Positions 8,106 to 16,953 of a DNA stretch of 64,000 bases are shown one piece after another (the first letter of the stretch is position 1; each line of letters opens with the position of its first letter). A model generated the notes under the pieces. It ran no database searches, had not been told where the DNA came from, and saw nothing but the letters and a program-made list of their open reading frames with translations. Location: assembly GCF_000316575.1 (NCBI RefSeq), contig NC_019682.1, forward strand, positions 1,550,001 to 1,614,000, read 5' to 3'. The translations under genes and the position numbers were made by a program. Source of the stretch: Calothrix sp. PCC 7507 (GTDB lineage Bacteria > Cyanobacteriota > Cyanobacteriia > Cyanobacteriales > Nostocaceae).

Positions 8106-8509
8106 CTTACTATCTCCTCAGTTTCAGTATCGTAAACTACCAGTTTTAATTGAAATTCTTGAATTTGAAGCTGTAGAAACGGAAGCGTAAAAAAATCATT
8201 ATAGGTTTCTGCATCAACTGCTAAATATAGGTTACGTTCTGGTTCTTTTTTCCTAAGAGCAGTACGATAGTTAAGGAATTGTCCCAAAGCAAGATGAAAA
8301 TCAGTGATAGCTGATGGATTTAGAAAACTTTTGATTTCAACAGCAATTTTTTCACCTTCTTTTTCTGCTGCAAGTAACTTCTCTGCTCCCAAATCGATAC
8401 GCATCTGAACTTGACCAAAATCAATATATAGAGGATCGTTTGTAATATTCCACCCGTCTTTTTCCAAAGCTAATCTCACAATATCGTGAAATTTATCCTT
8501 CGCTGACAT
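8093..8509 (-). CDS. xisH: XisH-like fdxN excision-controlling protein
   Basis: 138 aa. Typical XisH features are the N-terminal helix (AKDKFHDIVRLALEKDGW), YIDFGQVQMRIDLGAEKLLA and then KIAVEIKSFLNPSAITDFH. The spacing of D, E-x-K and Q-F resembles a restriction-endonuclease-like (PD-(D/E)XK) fold, so a nuclease role is possible. First gene of a two-gene operon with xisI, which it overlaps. The pair lies between the two copies of the 1.37 kb duplication and interrupts a retropepsin-like gene. Confidence 0.85.
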   Translation of the reverse strand: MSAKDKFHDIVRLALEKDGWNITNDPLYIDFGQVQMRIDLGAEKLLAAEKEGEKIAVEIKSFLNPSAITDFHLALGQFLNYRTALRKKEPERNLYLAVDAETYNDFFTLPFLQLQIQEFQLKLVVYDTETEEIVRWIS

Positions 8510-8890
8510 AACTTAATTTATTCATCTGGGAGTATTAGCATTCTACCTCATAGTTAAGGTGTGCAAGTATAATACTATTGGCTTCTACCCTAACTAGCCA
8601 AGCGATCGCAGCACTTCTCATTCAAACCATACCGTAAAGCGATCGCATATCACAGAACCTTGCCAATCGCACTTCTAATTTAACCCATATTTTCCATGTA
8701 ATCGCATTTCTCAACCAAGTCATACTGTAAAAGCGATCGCTATCCAACATCACCAAACTAATCACCCTATCGCATCTGTGATACCAATTCTCTAAAACAA
8801 GGGAACAAAAGCGCGATCGCGTCAGCTTTCCGTAGGAATCACCCAACATACATAGAGCAAATTTACCAATTTATCAAATAGACTAATTAC
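8510..8890. other. HIP1-rich repeat block
   Basis: About 8595-8780 is built from diverged units of the form CTGTAAAAGCGATCGCACTT plus CTCAACCAAG. The same units occur near 6650-6760, 9385-9495 and 10250-10410. Open frames through this block are artefacts of the repeat. Copy 2 of the 1.37 kb duplication starts at 8810. Confidence 0.6.
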
Positions 8891-9256
8891 TTACTTTTTG
8901 GTTACATTATGTGTAATAGCTGCAACTTCTTCCTCATGAGATAAGTTTTTATCGCGGGTTTTAAACTCATCTAATAATTTAAAAAATCTTGCCAAACCAG
9001 CTTTTTCATCCTGACAATAGAGCATGATAATTTTTGCCCAGGAGTTTGAGGTATGCAGTTTATATTTCTGCTCGACAAAATCATGAAATTTGTCACAGAA
9101 ATCTTTTTCTTCTTCGGTTAATTCAATGCCTAATTCTCTCCTAGCTATTTTATAACCTGCTAAGAATATAAATAAGTTGTTAACTGAAGCTCTACCAATA
9201 TACATTCCTGGTCTAGCTTTAATTTTTTCTAATATTTGATATATTCCACTACTCAT
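8891..9256 (-). CDS. Small conserved protein of unknown function (copy 2)
   Basis: Identical in sequence to the 121-aa protein at 6156-6521, with the same ATG start. The RPGMYIG motif near the N-terminus and the C-terminal FFKLLDEF helix are unchanged. Exact identity, also in the flanking non-coding repeats, points to a recent duplication or gene conversion rather than selection on the protein alone. Function unknown. Confidence 0.65.
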   Translation of the reverse strand: MSSGIYQILEKIKARPGMYIGRASVNNLFIFLAGYKIARRELGIELTEEEKDFCDKFHDFVEQKYKLHTSNSWAKIIMLYCQDEKAGLARFFKLLDEFKTRDKNLSHEEEVAAITHNVTKK

Positions 9257-9554
9257 ATTAAACCTATTTAACCAACTTCCTGGTAAAGCTCCCCAGCAGA
9301 TAACGAACTCACCGATGCACCTAAATATGAATATGTGTATATTAATGCTAAGGTCGCAGCAAATCGTCAAAGATACCCATAATTTTAGCGATCGCACTTT
9401 GAATTTAACCCGTACCGTAAAGCGATCGCACTTCTCAATCAAGCCTTACTGTAAAAGCGATCACACTTCTCAACCAAGCCTTACTCTACAAGCGAACGAC
9501 TTACGTCGCGCAAGCTTCGCCCAAGCAACATTAAGCAAATTCTCATTACAAGTA

Positions 9555-9905
9555 TTATGGTGATGCAAATCTTACTTTATTTTCAGTAACGACTACAAAC
9601 TGTTCGGGCAGTCTATCTGCATAATTTTCTAACAAAAGCTGAAGTTTATTGATTTTATTAGTAGCTCTTTCGTTCTCCAATCGCAAGAAAACTATACCTC
9701 TGTGCGAACTACCTTCTCGAAATACTTTATCACCAAAATCTTTATCGTTGGTTATTAAAATCCAATTTTCATTCAATGCTTTTTCTAGAACCTCGTCATC
9801 GCTGATACCCCGCGCTTCGTCATACACGGAGAACACTTCATAACCCCGATCGCGTAACCAACGAGCAACTTTTGACCCGGTACATTCGTCTACTAAAAAG
9901 CGCAT
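9555..9905 (-). CDS. DUF5615 PIN-like toxin (copy 2)
   Basis: Identical to the 116-aa protein at 6820-7170, including LVDE near the N-terminus and TNDKDFG in the core. Its start directly follows the stop of the DUF433 gene. Two identical toxins with slightly different antitoxins imply that either antitoxin could neutralise both, unless the amino-acid changes affect binding. Confidence 0.8.
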   Translation of the reverse strand: MRFLVDECTGSKVARWLRDRGYEVFSVYDEARGISDDEVLEKALNENWILITNDKDFGDKVFREGSSHRGIVFLRLENERATNKINKLQLLLENYADRLPEQFVVVTENKVRFASP

Positions 9906-10154
9906 TTAAGTATTTTCCACTAGTAGAGGCATAAAAGTGGTGTTTGATAGTGACTTACTGGCGAACAAAATACAAGCTTGAATATCTTCAGAAGTTAGCC
10001 CTTCGTATTCTTCGATAATTTCTGTGAAGCTGGCACCGTGACCGAGGAGGTTAAGAATATACTCAACACTCAAGCGAGTTCCTTTGATGGTAGGTTTTCC
10101 TGCTAGGACTTTTGGGTTGAGGACTATTCGTTCTAGTAATTGCTGATTTTTCAT
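9906..10154 (-). CDS. DUF433 antitoxin (copy 2)
   Basis: 82 aa with the same DUF433 fold as copy 1. It differs at two residues: Lys for Thr at position 2 and Gly for Ala in LLGHGAS. Most base differences between the copies are silent and fall within the 5' half of this gene and just upstream. Downstream coupling to DUF5615 is unchanged. Predicted antitoxin and autorepressor. Confidence 0.8.
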   Translation of the reverse strand: MKNQQLLERIVLNPKVLAGKPTIKGTRLSVEYILNLLGHGASFTEIIEEYEGLTSEDIQACILFASKSLSNTTFMPLLVENT

Positions 10155-10274
10155 TTTTATTTTCCTTGTGGTTATATTTCTAAAATTTGATGATACTAAT
10201 CTCCTAATTTAATGTAGCGCGATACGCGAAGCGTAAAGCCTTCGGCTTATCGCACTTTGAATTTAACCCATACC

Positions 10275-10359
10275 GTAAAGCGATCGCATTTCTCAACCAA
10301 GCCATACTGTAAAAGCGATCGCACTTCTCAACCAAGTCGTACTGTAAAAGCGATCGCAC
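10275..10359. repeat. HIP1-containing 34-35-bp tandem repeat
   Basis: Two full units and a half unit of GTAAAAGCGATCGCACTTCT followed by CAACCAAGTCGTACT, period 34-35 bp, each with one GCGATCGC. Diverged copies occur near 6655-6760, 8630-8750 and 9390-9495. Unlike ordinary HIP1 sites, here the octamer sits in a longer conserved unit. Confidence 0.7.
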
Positions 10360-10432
10360 ACCAACATTACCAAACCAATCACCCAAATCCAGCGATCGCA
10401 GCAAACTGGTATTTAAAATTACGAATTACGAA

Positions 10433-13400
10433 TTACGAATTATTTTTGATGTTGTCACACAAACGTCTATCTTCTGCGCTGACATCGGGGTTATTTTGCA
10501 GATAATCGTGCAGCCAGTTGCAACCTTTTTTAAGCAAATAAGCTAGATTGTCATCTTTGAGGTTTATTTCTTTCAAATTCTCTGAACTCCAAAGTCTTCT
10601 ACTTCCATCAATATGGTCTAAACTCCAAAGTTTAATTGTTCCATTATCGCTAGCAGAAGCTAAAGTCTTACTATCTGGACTGAAATTGATACTTGAAATT
10701 GAAGCACTATAACTTTTGAATGTTAATATTTGATTACCCTGATTGTTCCAAAGTTGGATGGTTCCATCATTACCAGCAGAAGCTAAAATCTTACCATCAG
10801 GACTAAAGGAGATATCTGTAATTGATTTTGTATGACCTGTCAATGTTGCAATTTCCTCACCTTGATAGCTCCAAATTTTTATTTTACCTTCATCATCAGC
10901 AGATGCAATTATTTTACTATCGGGACTAAATATAAGGCTTTGAAGCTTTCCAAGATGACCTTTCAATATTCTGAAGTTAGTGCCGTCTAGATTCCTTAAA
11001 GTAATTGTCCCGTCGTAATTTCCGACAGCAATTTGCTTGGGATTGGCACTAAAACTAACAAGATTATAAGGTTTAGTCTTCCAAAGGAGAAGATGGTGAG
11101 ATTCTTTTTCTGCATTATATAAGCGAGGGAAAATAGACTTTGTTTGACTAGAATTACTCCATATGTATTTTTTCCGTTCTTTAGTAGTATCATATGCAAT
11201 AGCTTGCCTCCAATTACTAATTTTATCTGTTGGTTGTTGTCTATTGAAAGTTTGTATTAGTTTGCCATTTAGATTCCAAAGTTTAATTATGGAGTTATCG
11301 TAAGAAATAATATTTTCCCCTTTAGGACTAAAAGTAAGTCTTTTTTGAGTACCCGTATCATCGGCATTAATTTTTATGGTTTTTGATAAATGCATTCCTT
11401 TATCAACTTTTTTCCAAAAATAAATTATCCCATCATTACTAGCAGATACTAATGTCTTGCTATCGGGAGTAAAATGAATATCTGTAACTATACTAGTATG
11501 AGTTTCTATTGTCTCTAAATATCTTCCATCTGTACCCCAAAGTTTAATTTTTCCTCCATTGTTAACTGCGGCTATAGTTTTACCATCAGGGCTAAAAGAA
11601 ATTATAGGTTCATAATTATTGATAATAATTATGTTATCTTTTTCTTGAGTGTTAATTTCTTCTTGAAAAGCGTTGGAGATTTCAAAGGCATAACTTGCAT
11701 CAGTCTGTAAGCGGTTACGCTCTCTTACACTGCCAACTACTTTCGTTAATGTTTCTACAACTCGTTGAATTGTATCTTTTGAAATTCCTGCTGAGGACTT
11801 AAGTTTCTTAGCTGTTTTGACAATTTCTAACAATGCTTCAAGTTCATTGTTTGATGCGAAAAGTTTTTCTGCAAAATAACTACCTGAAACTAGTTCGGAA
11901 TTTTGAGACTTTATAGCTAGAGTTCTTGCTTCTCGCCATTGCCACCCAGCAAATACAGCAAATCCCGAAATCACTACCAAACCACAAACCAACCCAGCAA
12001 TAACACTCCTCCGCAACCTCTGTTTCTGCTTCCTCTCCTTCTCCCGCAACGCCACACTCTTCTCAATAAACCATCGCTGCGGTTTACTCACCTCCCCACC
12101 CCGTTGCTGCAACCAATCCTCTGCTACAGCCAAAGTCGCACCCCGCAACAAAGCCCCCTCATCCTTACCACTCTCCACCCATTGCTGCAACGCAACCATC
12201 AACCCCTGTTGCCAAATGCGAAACTTGCGGTTCTCCTGCATCCATCCCCGCAACCGTCCCCAATGGCGAATCAAAGCCTCATGGACGACTTCCACCGTTT
12301 CCTCATTCCTCAACTCATCCCAGTTCGTCACCACCAACCGCTTGTCAGCCAAGCGCGTCACCAAATCCCAATTATCTCCCCCCACTTCCTCACTCGTCGC
12401 CAACCTGCGGGTATCCTCCGTACCTTCCCCCGGTTGCACCAACTGAATAAACACCCGTTGGGCTGTTTCCCGTTCCCCCTCGCTCAAGTCTGCATAAACC
12501 ATATCTGCATAATTCGCCAGCGCTTGCTCCACCCCGCCAATTTTCTTATATGCTTGATGGGTTAACCTTCCCGCATATTGCTGCTTCCACAACTGAGTTA
12601 GGGTAAATTCCAACAACGGCAAACGCCCATCCCCATCTTCGATATCATCAATTATGGTATTACACAAACCCTCCTCAAACTCAAAACCCAATTGTTTCGC
12701 GGGGAGTGCGATCGCTGCTTCCAACTCCTTCCGATTCATCCGCACCACAGGCTCTAGTTGATACTGTTGTAGCGATCGCCCAAAAGGCTCATAATCATCC
12801 AACGCCCTAGATAAAAAATCCGCCCGTAAGGTGAGTAATAAGGTAAAAAATGGTGCATTATTAACCGCTTGTAGCAAACCATCCAAGAAAATTTTGCGTT
12901 CCTCTGCATCCGTACACAGAGTATAAATTTCCTCAAATTGGTCAGCTATCAACAGTATTCGCGTGACCTCTCCCCCAACCCCTCCCCTGCGTTCGCGCAG
13001 CGTCTCGAAGAGAGGGGAGGGGAGCATATTTCCCCCTTCCCTTGTAGGGAAGGGGGGTAGGGGGGTTAGGTTTTTGATAAAATTTTGTAGAGTCGCCGAA
13101 TCGCGCTGTAAATTGACATCCAATTCCAACTCAGCCAAACGTCGCTCATTGTCTGGTAAATTTAACGCCGAAACCAACGCTACAGCCAAAGCAGCAAAGG
13201 GATTTTTACCAGGACGAAACGACAAAATCAACCAATTATTAACAGTATCCCCACGCAATTGCGGAATTAACCCAGCAAACACCAGCGAAGATTTCCCACT
13301 ACCCGAAGCACCAACTACAGCCACCAAAGGTTTACTATTAACAGCAGTAACTAAACTCGCTGTTGCTTTATTTCTCCCAAAAAAATACTCGGCATTTTCT

Positions 13401-14512
13401 TCCTTAAACGCACTCAAACCTTGATATGGACAAAAAGAAATTATCCCCAAACTTTGCCAAGTTGGTGGTATTTCCGTCTGATTTTGAACAATTACCGGAA
13501 GCCAACTAGCGCAGGGAAATTCTGACTCTAGTTGTTGTAATTCCAACCGTGCATTTCTCACCGAAATATATAGAGACTTCCCACCAGTAAACTCTTGCAA
13601 AAAAGACTTCAAAAACTCCTGTGCAACTTTATCCGGTACAGGTTGCCGCATCACAATTACTTGGGGAATATGCAATTGTTCCAACTCATAAGCAATCCCC
13701 AAACCATCGCAGGAATTAAAAAATGCGATTTGCAAACGTCTTTGAATTGCAACTTGCAAAGCATCCCGCAATTCTGCGATCGTCAAACTGTCGTGATGAT
13801 TTATATAAATCATCCCCTGGGTTTTCTCCGTTCGAGAATGTCCAGAGAAAAACAAAATATCCCAACCCAAATCATCTTGCAGATAATGATTTAAGTCCTC
13901 CCGTGATGGTTGTTGTAATAAGACAATTTCCGCATCATCACCACAGAAATTATGTAGCAGCTTTTTATCAGCTTCAATATCAATCTTTGAGCTATCGCCC
14001 AAAATAATTAAAATTCTAATTTTTTCTCGATATGCTCGTTCTCCCTGTTCTGCATTTGGCGAACTTAAAGCCACCTCTACCAGTGGAAAATTAATCAAAA
14101 CATCCCACAAATGCCAAGGTAGTTGACGTAATTCATGACAAGAAGTCGTAATTATGATTCTGATTTCATCTTTGGGATTTAGTTTTTGTAAAAAATTGAC
14201 AATAGAGGTAAAAGATGGTACATTCAGCCATTGATTAAAACTAGCAAGTAAGTTGATAGATTCTCTTGTACATTCTTGCTTTAAAGATTCCAGATTAACC
14301 CGACGACTTCCCTCAGATTTAACCCTAAATTGACTATATTGACTGCAATATATTTCGTGCCAGTTATTTAATAATTGCGGAATCTTAATATTTTCCGGTA
14401 ACTTAGCTGTGGTGGTTCGGTAAGCGCGTTGTCCTTCATTAGCTATTTCTAAATTGACTTGAAACCCTGATTCAAAATTGCCATCAAATTTTAAAATAAC
14501 CAGTTTTTTCAT
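10433..14512 (-). CDS. CHAT-protease / STAND NTPase / WD40 protein
   Basis: 1359 aa. Residues about 1-345 form a CHAT (caspase-like) domain, with likely catalytic His in FFSGHSR (about 224) and Cys in FFNSCDG (about 267). After CPYQGLSAF and EYFFGR comes a STAND NTPase with Walker A GASGSGKSS (about 401-409) and Walker B RILLIADQFEEIYT (about 517-530). A membrane-like segment lies near 832-859. Seven WD40 blades follow (IKLWG, IYFWKK, IKLWNL, TLRNLDG, IKIWSY, IQLWNN, IKLWSL), then a tail with CNWLHDYLQNNPDVS typical of cyanobacterial STAND-WD40 proteins. Such proteins are thought to sense a trigger with the repeats, oligomerise, and activate the protease. Residues about 481-516 are an in-frame insertion of a genomic palindromic repeat. 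Last gene after the sigma-like and DUF1822 genes. Confidence 0.88.
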   Translation of the reverse strand: MKKLVILKFDGNFESGFQVNLEIANEGQRAYRTTTAKLPENIKIPQLLNNWHEIYCSQYSQFRVKSEGSRRVNLESLKQECTRESINLLASFNQWLNVPSFTSIVNFLQKLNPKDEIRIIITTSCHELRQLPWHLWDVLINFPLVEVALSSPNAEQGERAYREKIRILIILGDSSKIDIEADKKLLHNFCGDDAEIVLLQQPSREDLNHYLQDDLGWDILFFSGHSRTEKTQGMIYINHHDSLTIAELRDALQVAIQRRLQIAFFNSCDGLGIAYELEQLHIPQVIVMRQPVPDKVAQEFLKSFLQEFTGGKSLYISVRNARLELQQLESEFPCASWLPVIVQNQTEIPPTWQSLGIISFCPYQGLSAFKEENAEYFFGRNKATASLVTAVNSKPLVAVVGASGSGKSSLVFAGLIPQLRGDTVNNWLILSFRPGKNPFAALAVALVSALNLPDNERRLAELELDVNLQRDSATLQNFIKNLTPLPPFPTREGGNMLPSPLFETLRERRGGVGGEVTRILLIADQFEEIYTLCTDAEERKIFLDGLLQAVNNAPFFTLLLTLRADFLSRALDDYEPFGRSLQQYQLEPVVRMNRKELEAAIALPAKQLGFEFEEGLCNTIIDDIEDGDGRLPLLEFTLTQLWKQQYAGRLTHQAYKKIGGVEQALANYADMVYADLSEGERETAQRVFIQLVQPGEGTEDTRRLATSEEVGGDNWDLVTRLADKRLVVTNWDELRNEETVEVVHEALIRHWGRLRGWMQENRKFRIWQQGLMVALQQWVESGKDEGALLRGATLAVAEDWLQQRGGEVSKPQRWFIEKSVALREKERKQKQRLRRSVIAGLVCGLVVISGFAVFAGWQWREARTLAIKSQNSELVSGSYFAEKLFASNNELEALLEIVKTAKKLKSSAGISKDTIQRVVETLTKVVGSVRERNRLQTDASYAFEISNAFQEEINTQEKDNIIIINNYEPIISFSPDGKTIAAVNNGGKIKLWGTDGRYLETIETHTSIVTDIHFTPDSKTLVSASNDGIIYFWKKVDKGMHLSKTIKINADDTGTQKRLTFSPKGENIISYDNSIIKLWNLNGKLIQTFNRQQPTDKISNWRQAIAYDTTKERKKYIWSNSSQTKSIFPRLYNAEKESHHLLLWKTKPYNLVSFSANPKQIAVGNYDGTITLRNLDGTNFRILKGHLGKLQSLIFSPDSKIIASADDEGKIKIWSYQGEEIATLTGHTKSITDISFSPDGKILASAGNDGTIQLWNNQGNQILTFKSYSASISSINFSPDSKTLASASDNGTIKLWSLDHIDGSRRLWSSENLKEINLKDDNLAYLLKKGCNWLHDYLQNNPDVSAEDRRLCDNIKNNS
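12965..13072. repeat. Palindromic repeat inserted in frame in the STAND gene
   Basis: Two hairpins: one spanning about 12979-13025 with GAGGGGAGGGG-type arms, and a perfect 10-bp stem at 13032-13041/13047-13056 (CCCCCTTCCC, loop TTGTA). On the minus strand it reads as LTPLPPFPTREGG and related residues, a low-complexity Pro/Gly/Arg insert typical of repeats scattered through Nostocales genomes. The reading frame stays open. Confidence 0.8.
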
Positions 14513-14563
14513 AGGTGATATAACCTAATATATTTGATTTAAATATCATCCATATTACAACCT

Positions 14564-14594
14564 GTAGTAGTGCGGGCATCTTGCCCGCTACTAC
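14564..14594. repeat. GCGGGCATCTTGCCCGC palindrome
   Basis: GTAGTAGTGCGGGCATC then TTGCCCGCTACTAC form an inverted repeat. It belongs to the same family as 49-70 and 4385-4406. It lies between the DUF1822 and CHAT-STAND genes. Three short related repeats with GGATTCC follow up to about 14700. Confidence 0.65.
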
Positions 14595-14786
14595 CAATAA
14601 AGAGGATTCCTGCTATTATCAATAGGAAGGATTCCCACTACTACCAATAGGGAGCAAGACTTTGGCGTGAGCGCTCAGTCGAACGCTGCTCCCACTACTT
14701 TAAAAAACAATTTACGATGCAAAGCCTGTTTTATGATGTTCCCATACAGAGCATAGAAACCAGAAATTGATAGAAATTTTTAATCA

Positions 14787-15734
14787 TCATACAACAAATT
14801 CCTGAGTCACTTTCGACTCACCTAAAATTATGTCAACACTAAATTCCTCATTTAATTCTGCACTTAATGTAATCTCCACCCAATCATCATGCTGTCGAGA
14901 AGTAACAGCATCTACTTCTTTTCCATTTTCATCATTAACAACCAATTTTAATCCTGGAGGTAAAGCAACACTTTTCTCTCGATCAGGATGAACTTGTACA
15001 ATAATATCTATTTCGCCCTGATTTTGATTTTCCCCATCAATTATCTCTTGATTGTTGGGATTTAATTTGACAAGCAAAACCACAGACTCGCCATTTAACT
15101 GCAAACCAACATCAACTTTTTTGCACTTCGTCACGCTAAAATTTCTCGCAAATCTAAAACTCAATTCTCGTGGGTTAAAGATTTCTTCCACATTTAACCA
15201 ACCTTCTGTAAATACTCCTTTCATCCATTCGCGAATATTGACTTTTGCAGTTGCTGCTTTTGCTGTTAAATAATCGAGTAAATCATCAACAGGTTGTAAT
15301 TGATTTAAATGTATCCTGGCTAGTTGTTGAGTAGTGAACCCTAAAATATTTGCTTCTCTCAAAGACTGATTAAACTGCACCGCGATATATGCAATTCTAT
15401 CTGCTCTTACCTCGGTGGGAATTTCCAAATATTCTGCATCTGGTAACACCGGACGACATTCGATTTTACCAATATTTTTTACTTCCAAATCAGCTAAATC
15501 AATTAAACTTAGCATCCACGGATTGCTATTATCTGCATTTGACCAATTAGTTTCAAACCCCATACAATCAAGATAATAATTGACCGCATACACAGCTAAA
15601 GTATTGAGATAGATTTTTTTCCCATCCTCAGTATTTGATATTCCTTGTCTTCGTTTATTTGCCTTTTCATGAGCTTCTATACTCAGAGGAATAGTGAAAG
15701 ATGTTTGTTCGTGGTTAGTGTTCATGATTTTCAT
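14787..15734 (-). CDS. DUF1822 family protein
   Basis: 315 aa. The start region (FTIPLSIEAHEKANKRRQGI), YLNTLAVYAVNYYLDCMGFE, and a middle with ADRIAYIAVQFNQSLREANI identify DUF1822, a cyanobacterial family of unknown function. The C-terminal 100 residues are rich in beta strands (VVLLVKLNPNN, IDIIVQVHPD, VEITLSAELNEEFSVDIILG) and may form an immunoglobulin-like sandwich. It lies between the sigma-like gene (58 bp upstream) and the CHAT-STAND gene (274 bp downstream), all in one orientation, the usual setting for this family. An alternative ATG at 15725 is possible. Confidence 0.85.
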   Translation of the reverse strand: MKIMNTNHEQTSFTIPLSIEAHEKANKRRQGISNTEDGKKIYLNTLAVYAVNYYLDCMGFETNWSNADNSNPWMLSLIDLADLEVKNIGKIECRPVLPDAEYLEIPTEVRADRIAYIAVQFNQSLREANILGFTTQQLARIHLNQLQPVDDLLDYLTAKAATAKVNIREWMKGVFTEGWLNVEEIFNPRELSFRFARNFSVTKCKKVDVGLQLNGESVVLLVKLNPNNQEIIDGENQNQGEIDIIVQVHPDREKSVALPPGLKLVVNDENGKEVDAVTSRQHDDWVEITLSAELNEEFSVDIILGESKVTQEFVV

Positions 15735-15792
15735 TGAATATGTTTGTGCAAGAGTGAATGATTGAGAATTAATGTTCTGTTGAATGTCCGAT

Positions 15793-16479
15793 TTATTGTA
15801 AATATTTACGAAAATAATCGATGATTTTACGCTTTTTAATGTTGCGTTGATATAGCTCAGATAGCCTTGATATCGGATGACCTAATTTTTGAGATATATC
15901 TTCCCATTTTTCATTATCTAATCTCATCAATATGACTTTCTGTAAATTGGCATTTTTATCTTCGCCAATATAAGTATTTTGTAAAATTCCTTCGGGGTCA
16001 TTTTCGACGAAATTTTTGGTTGTTGATATTTCCAACTCATCCTCAGTCTTCGAGATCAATCCATCGTTAATTTCCTTTTCAACCCTCAATAATTCTTTGC
16101 TTATAGGTTTATTAGAATCACTATTACGACTATCTAAATCATCACGGGATAATATTTTGTGTCGCTGATTTTCGGATTTCCTTAAAACATCTATAAACCG
16201 CGAATAAAATCTTTTATTTACCCAAGCCATCACGGGATGTTCTGGACGATAATCTTCGATTTGGTTGCAAATCTCCAAATAGGTATTTGCTTTTGCTTCG
16301 CTATAAATATCTAGAAAATCATGACGATTCCGCCATTCTACAAACTTGTTTAGTTTTCCCGAACTTTGAATTTTGGCAATCAATTTATTAAGAATTTTCC
16401 TTCGTTCTGCACTTTTTTGGGGATGGTTTTGTGCTGCGTAGACTAGCTGACGCAACTGTAAATCTAAATCATCATCCAT
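15793..16479 (-). CDS. Sigma-70-like protein, first gene of the CHAT/DUF1822 set
   Basis: 228 aa from the ATG at 16479, chosen because AGGAG lies about seven bases before it; an upstream extension in the same frame has no such site. The middle (EAKANTYLEICNQIEDYRPE, then VMAWVNKRFYSRFIDVLRK) resembles sigma region 2. The C-terminus (KVILMRLDNEKWEDISQKLG, then ISRLSELYQRN) resembles the region 4 helix-turn-helix. The linker is long and charged. It may be a dedicated sigma factor for the two downstream genes, or a sigma-derived regulator. No anti-sigma gene is visible. Confidence 0.75.
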   Translation of the reverse strand: MDDDLDLQLRQLVYAAQNHPQKSAERRKILNKLIAKIQSSGKLNKFVEWRNRHDFLDIYSEAKANTYLEICNQIEDYRPEHPVMAWVNKRFYSRFIDVLRKSENQRHKILSRDDLDSRNSDSNKPISKELLRVEKEINDGLISKTEDELEISTTKNFVENDPEGILQNTYIGEDKNANLQKVILMRLDNEKWEDISQKLGHPISRLSELYQRNIKKRKIIDYFRKYLQ

Positions 16480-16953
16480 CGAAATCTCCTGCTGCACCTC
16501 GAATGCTTGGTATTTTGTTGTCATCATAGATACATAAAATACTGTAGGGTAAATAGTTGTTTGAGCTATTGAAAATTTGCACCTTCGACGGAAGCAACGC
16601 CACACCGCGCGGTGAAATATCCTAGGTATCGAGCTTTTAGCGGGAATACATTCGACTTTTATCGATGCATGGTAATTCCTCTCCTACCTCTTTAAACCCT
16701 TATACGAACGAGGTGGGGAGTTTTTACGCAGGGTTTGGAAAAAATAGAAAAAATATTTGGAGCCAATCGCCTCAAGGGTTTGCCCTAGCCATCAGCTGCT
16801 ACCTGATAACTAACTATAAAATGATACTTGCCTTTTGGTCTGCACTCATGAGAAAGTACTGTTGATAAACTATTAAATCTTTATCGATTTACAGTAGATT
16901 ACGTTCGCAACATTGAAGCTAATAGTTGCTCACCAGGATATTAGGTAAAAATC
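16480..16953. other. Intergenic region between divergent genes
   Basis: Separates the minus-strand sigma-like gene from the plus-strand carbonic anhydrase gene and should hold both promoters. A palindrome CACCGCGCGGTG lies at about 16603-16614. A 66-codon plus-strand frame at 16665-16865 has no support and was not called. Confidence 0.5.

Larger units (their letters stand above)
8810..10178. repeat. Direct repeat, copy 2 (1.37 kb duplication)
   Basis: Direct copy of 6075-7443. Identical by eye over the first 1.2 kb, then at least nine differences between about 10029 and 10165. It is followed after 10178 by HIP1 tandem repeats instead of the truncated gene pair seen after copy 1. Confidence 0.9.

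Noticed and set aside
8093-8509. Possible fdxN-type developmentally excised element around xisHI
   Set aside because: No xisF-type recombinase gene and no excision-site direct repeats recognised; xisHI pairs are common without such elements.
8622-8849. 75-codon minus-strand open frame, with a similar one at 10204-10404
   Set aside because: Both are translations of HIP1-containing tandem repeats; no protein features.
10275-10359. Possible CRISPR array in the HIP1 repeat blocks
   Set aside because: Units are directly tandem with no variable spacers, and there are no cas genes.
11939-12565. 208-codon plus-strand open frame, Pro/Leu/His-rich
   Set aside because: Antisense to the STAND domain, which has clear motifs in its own frame.
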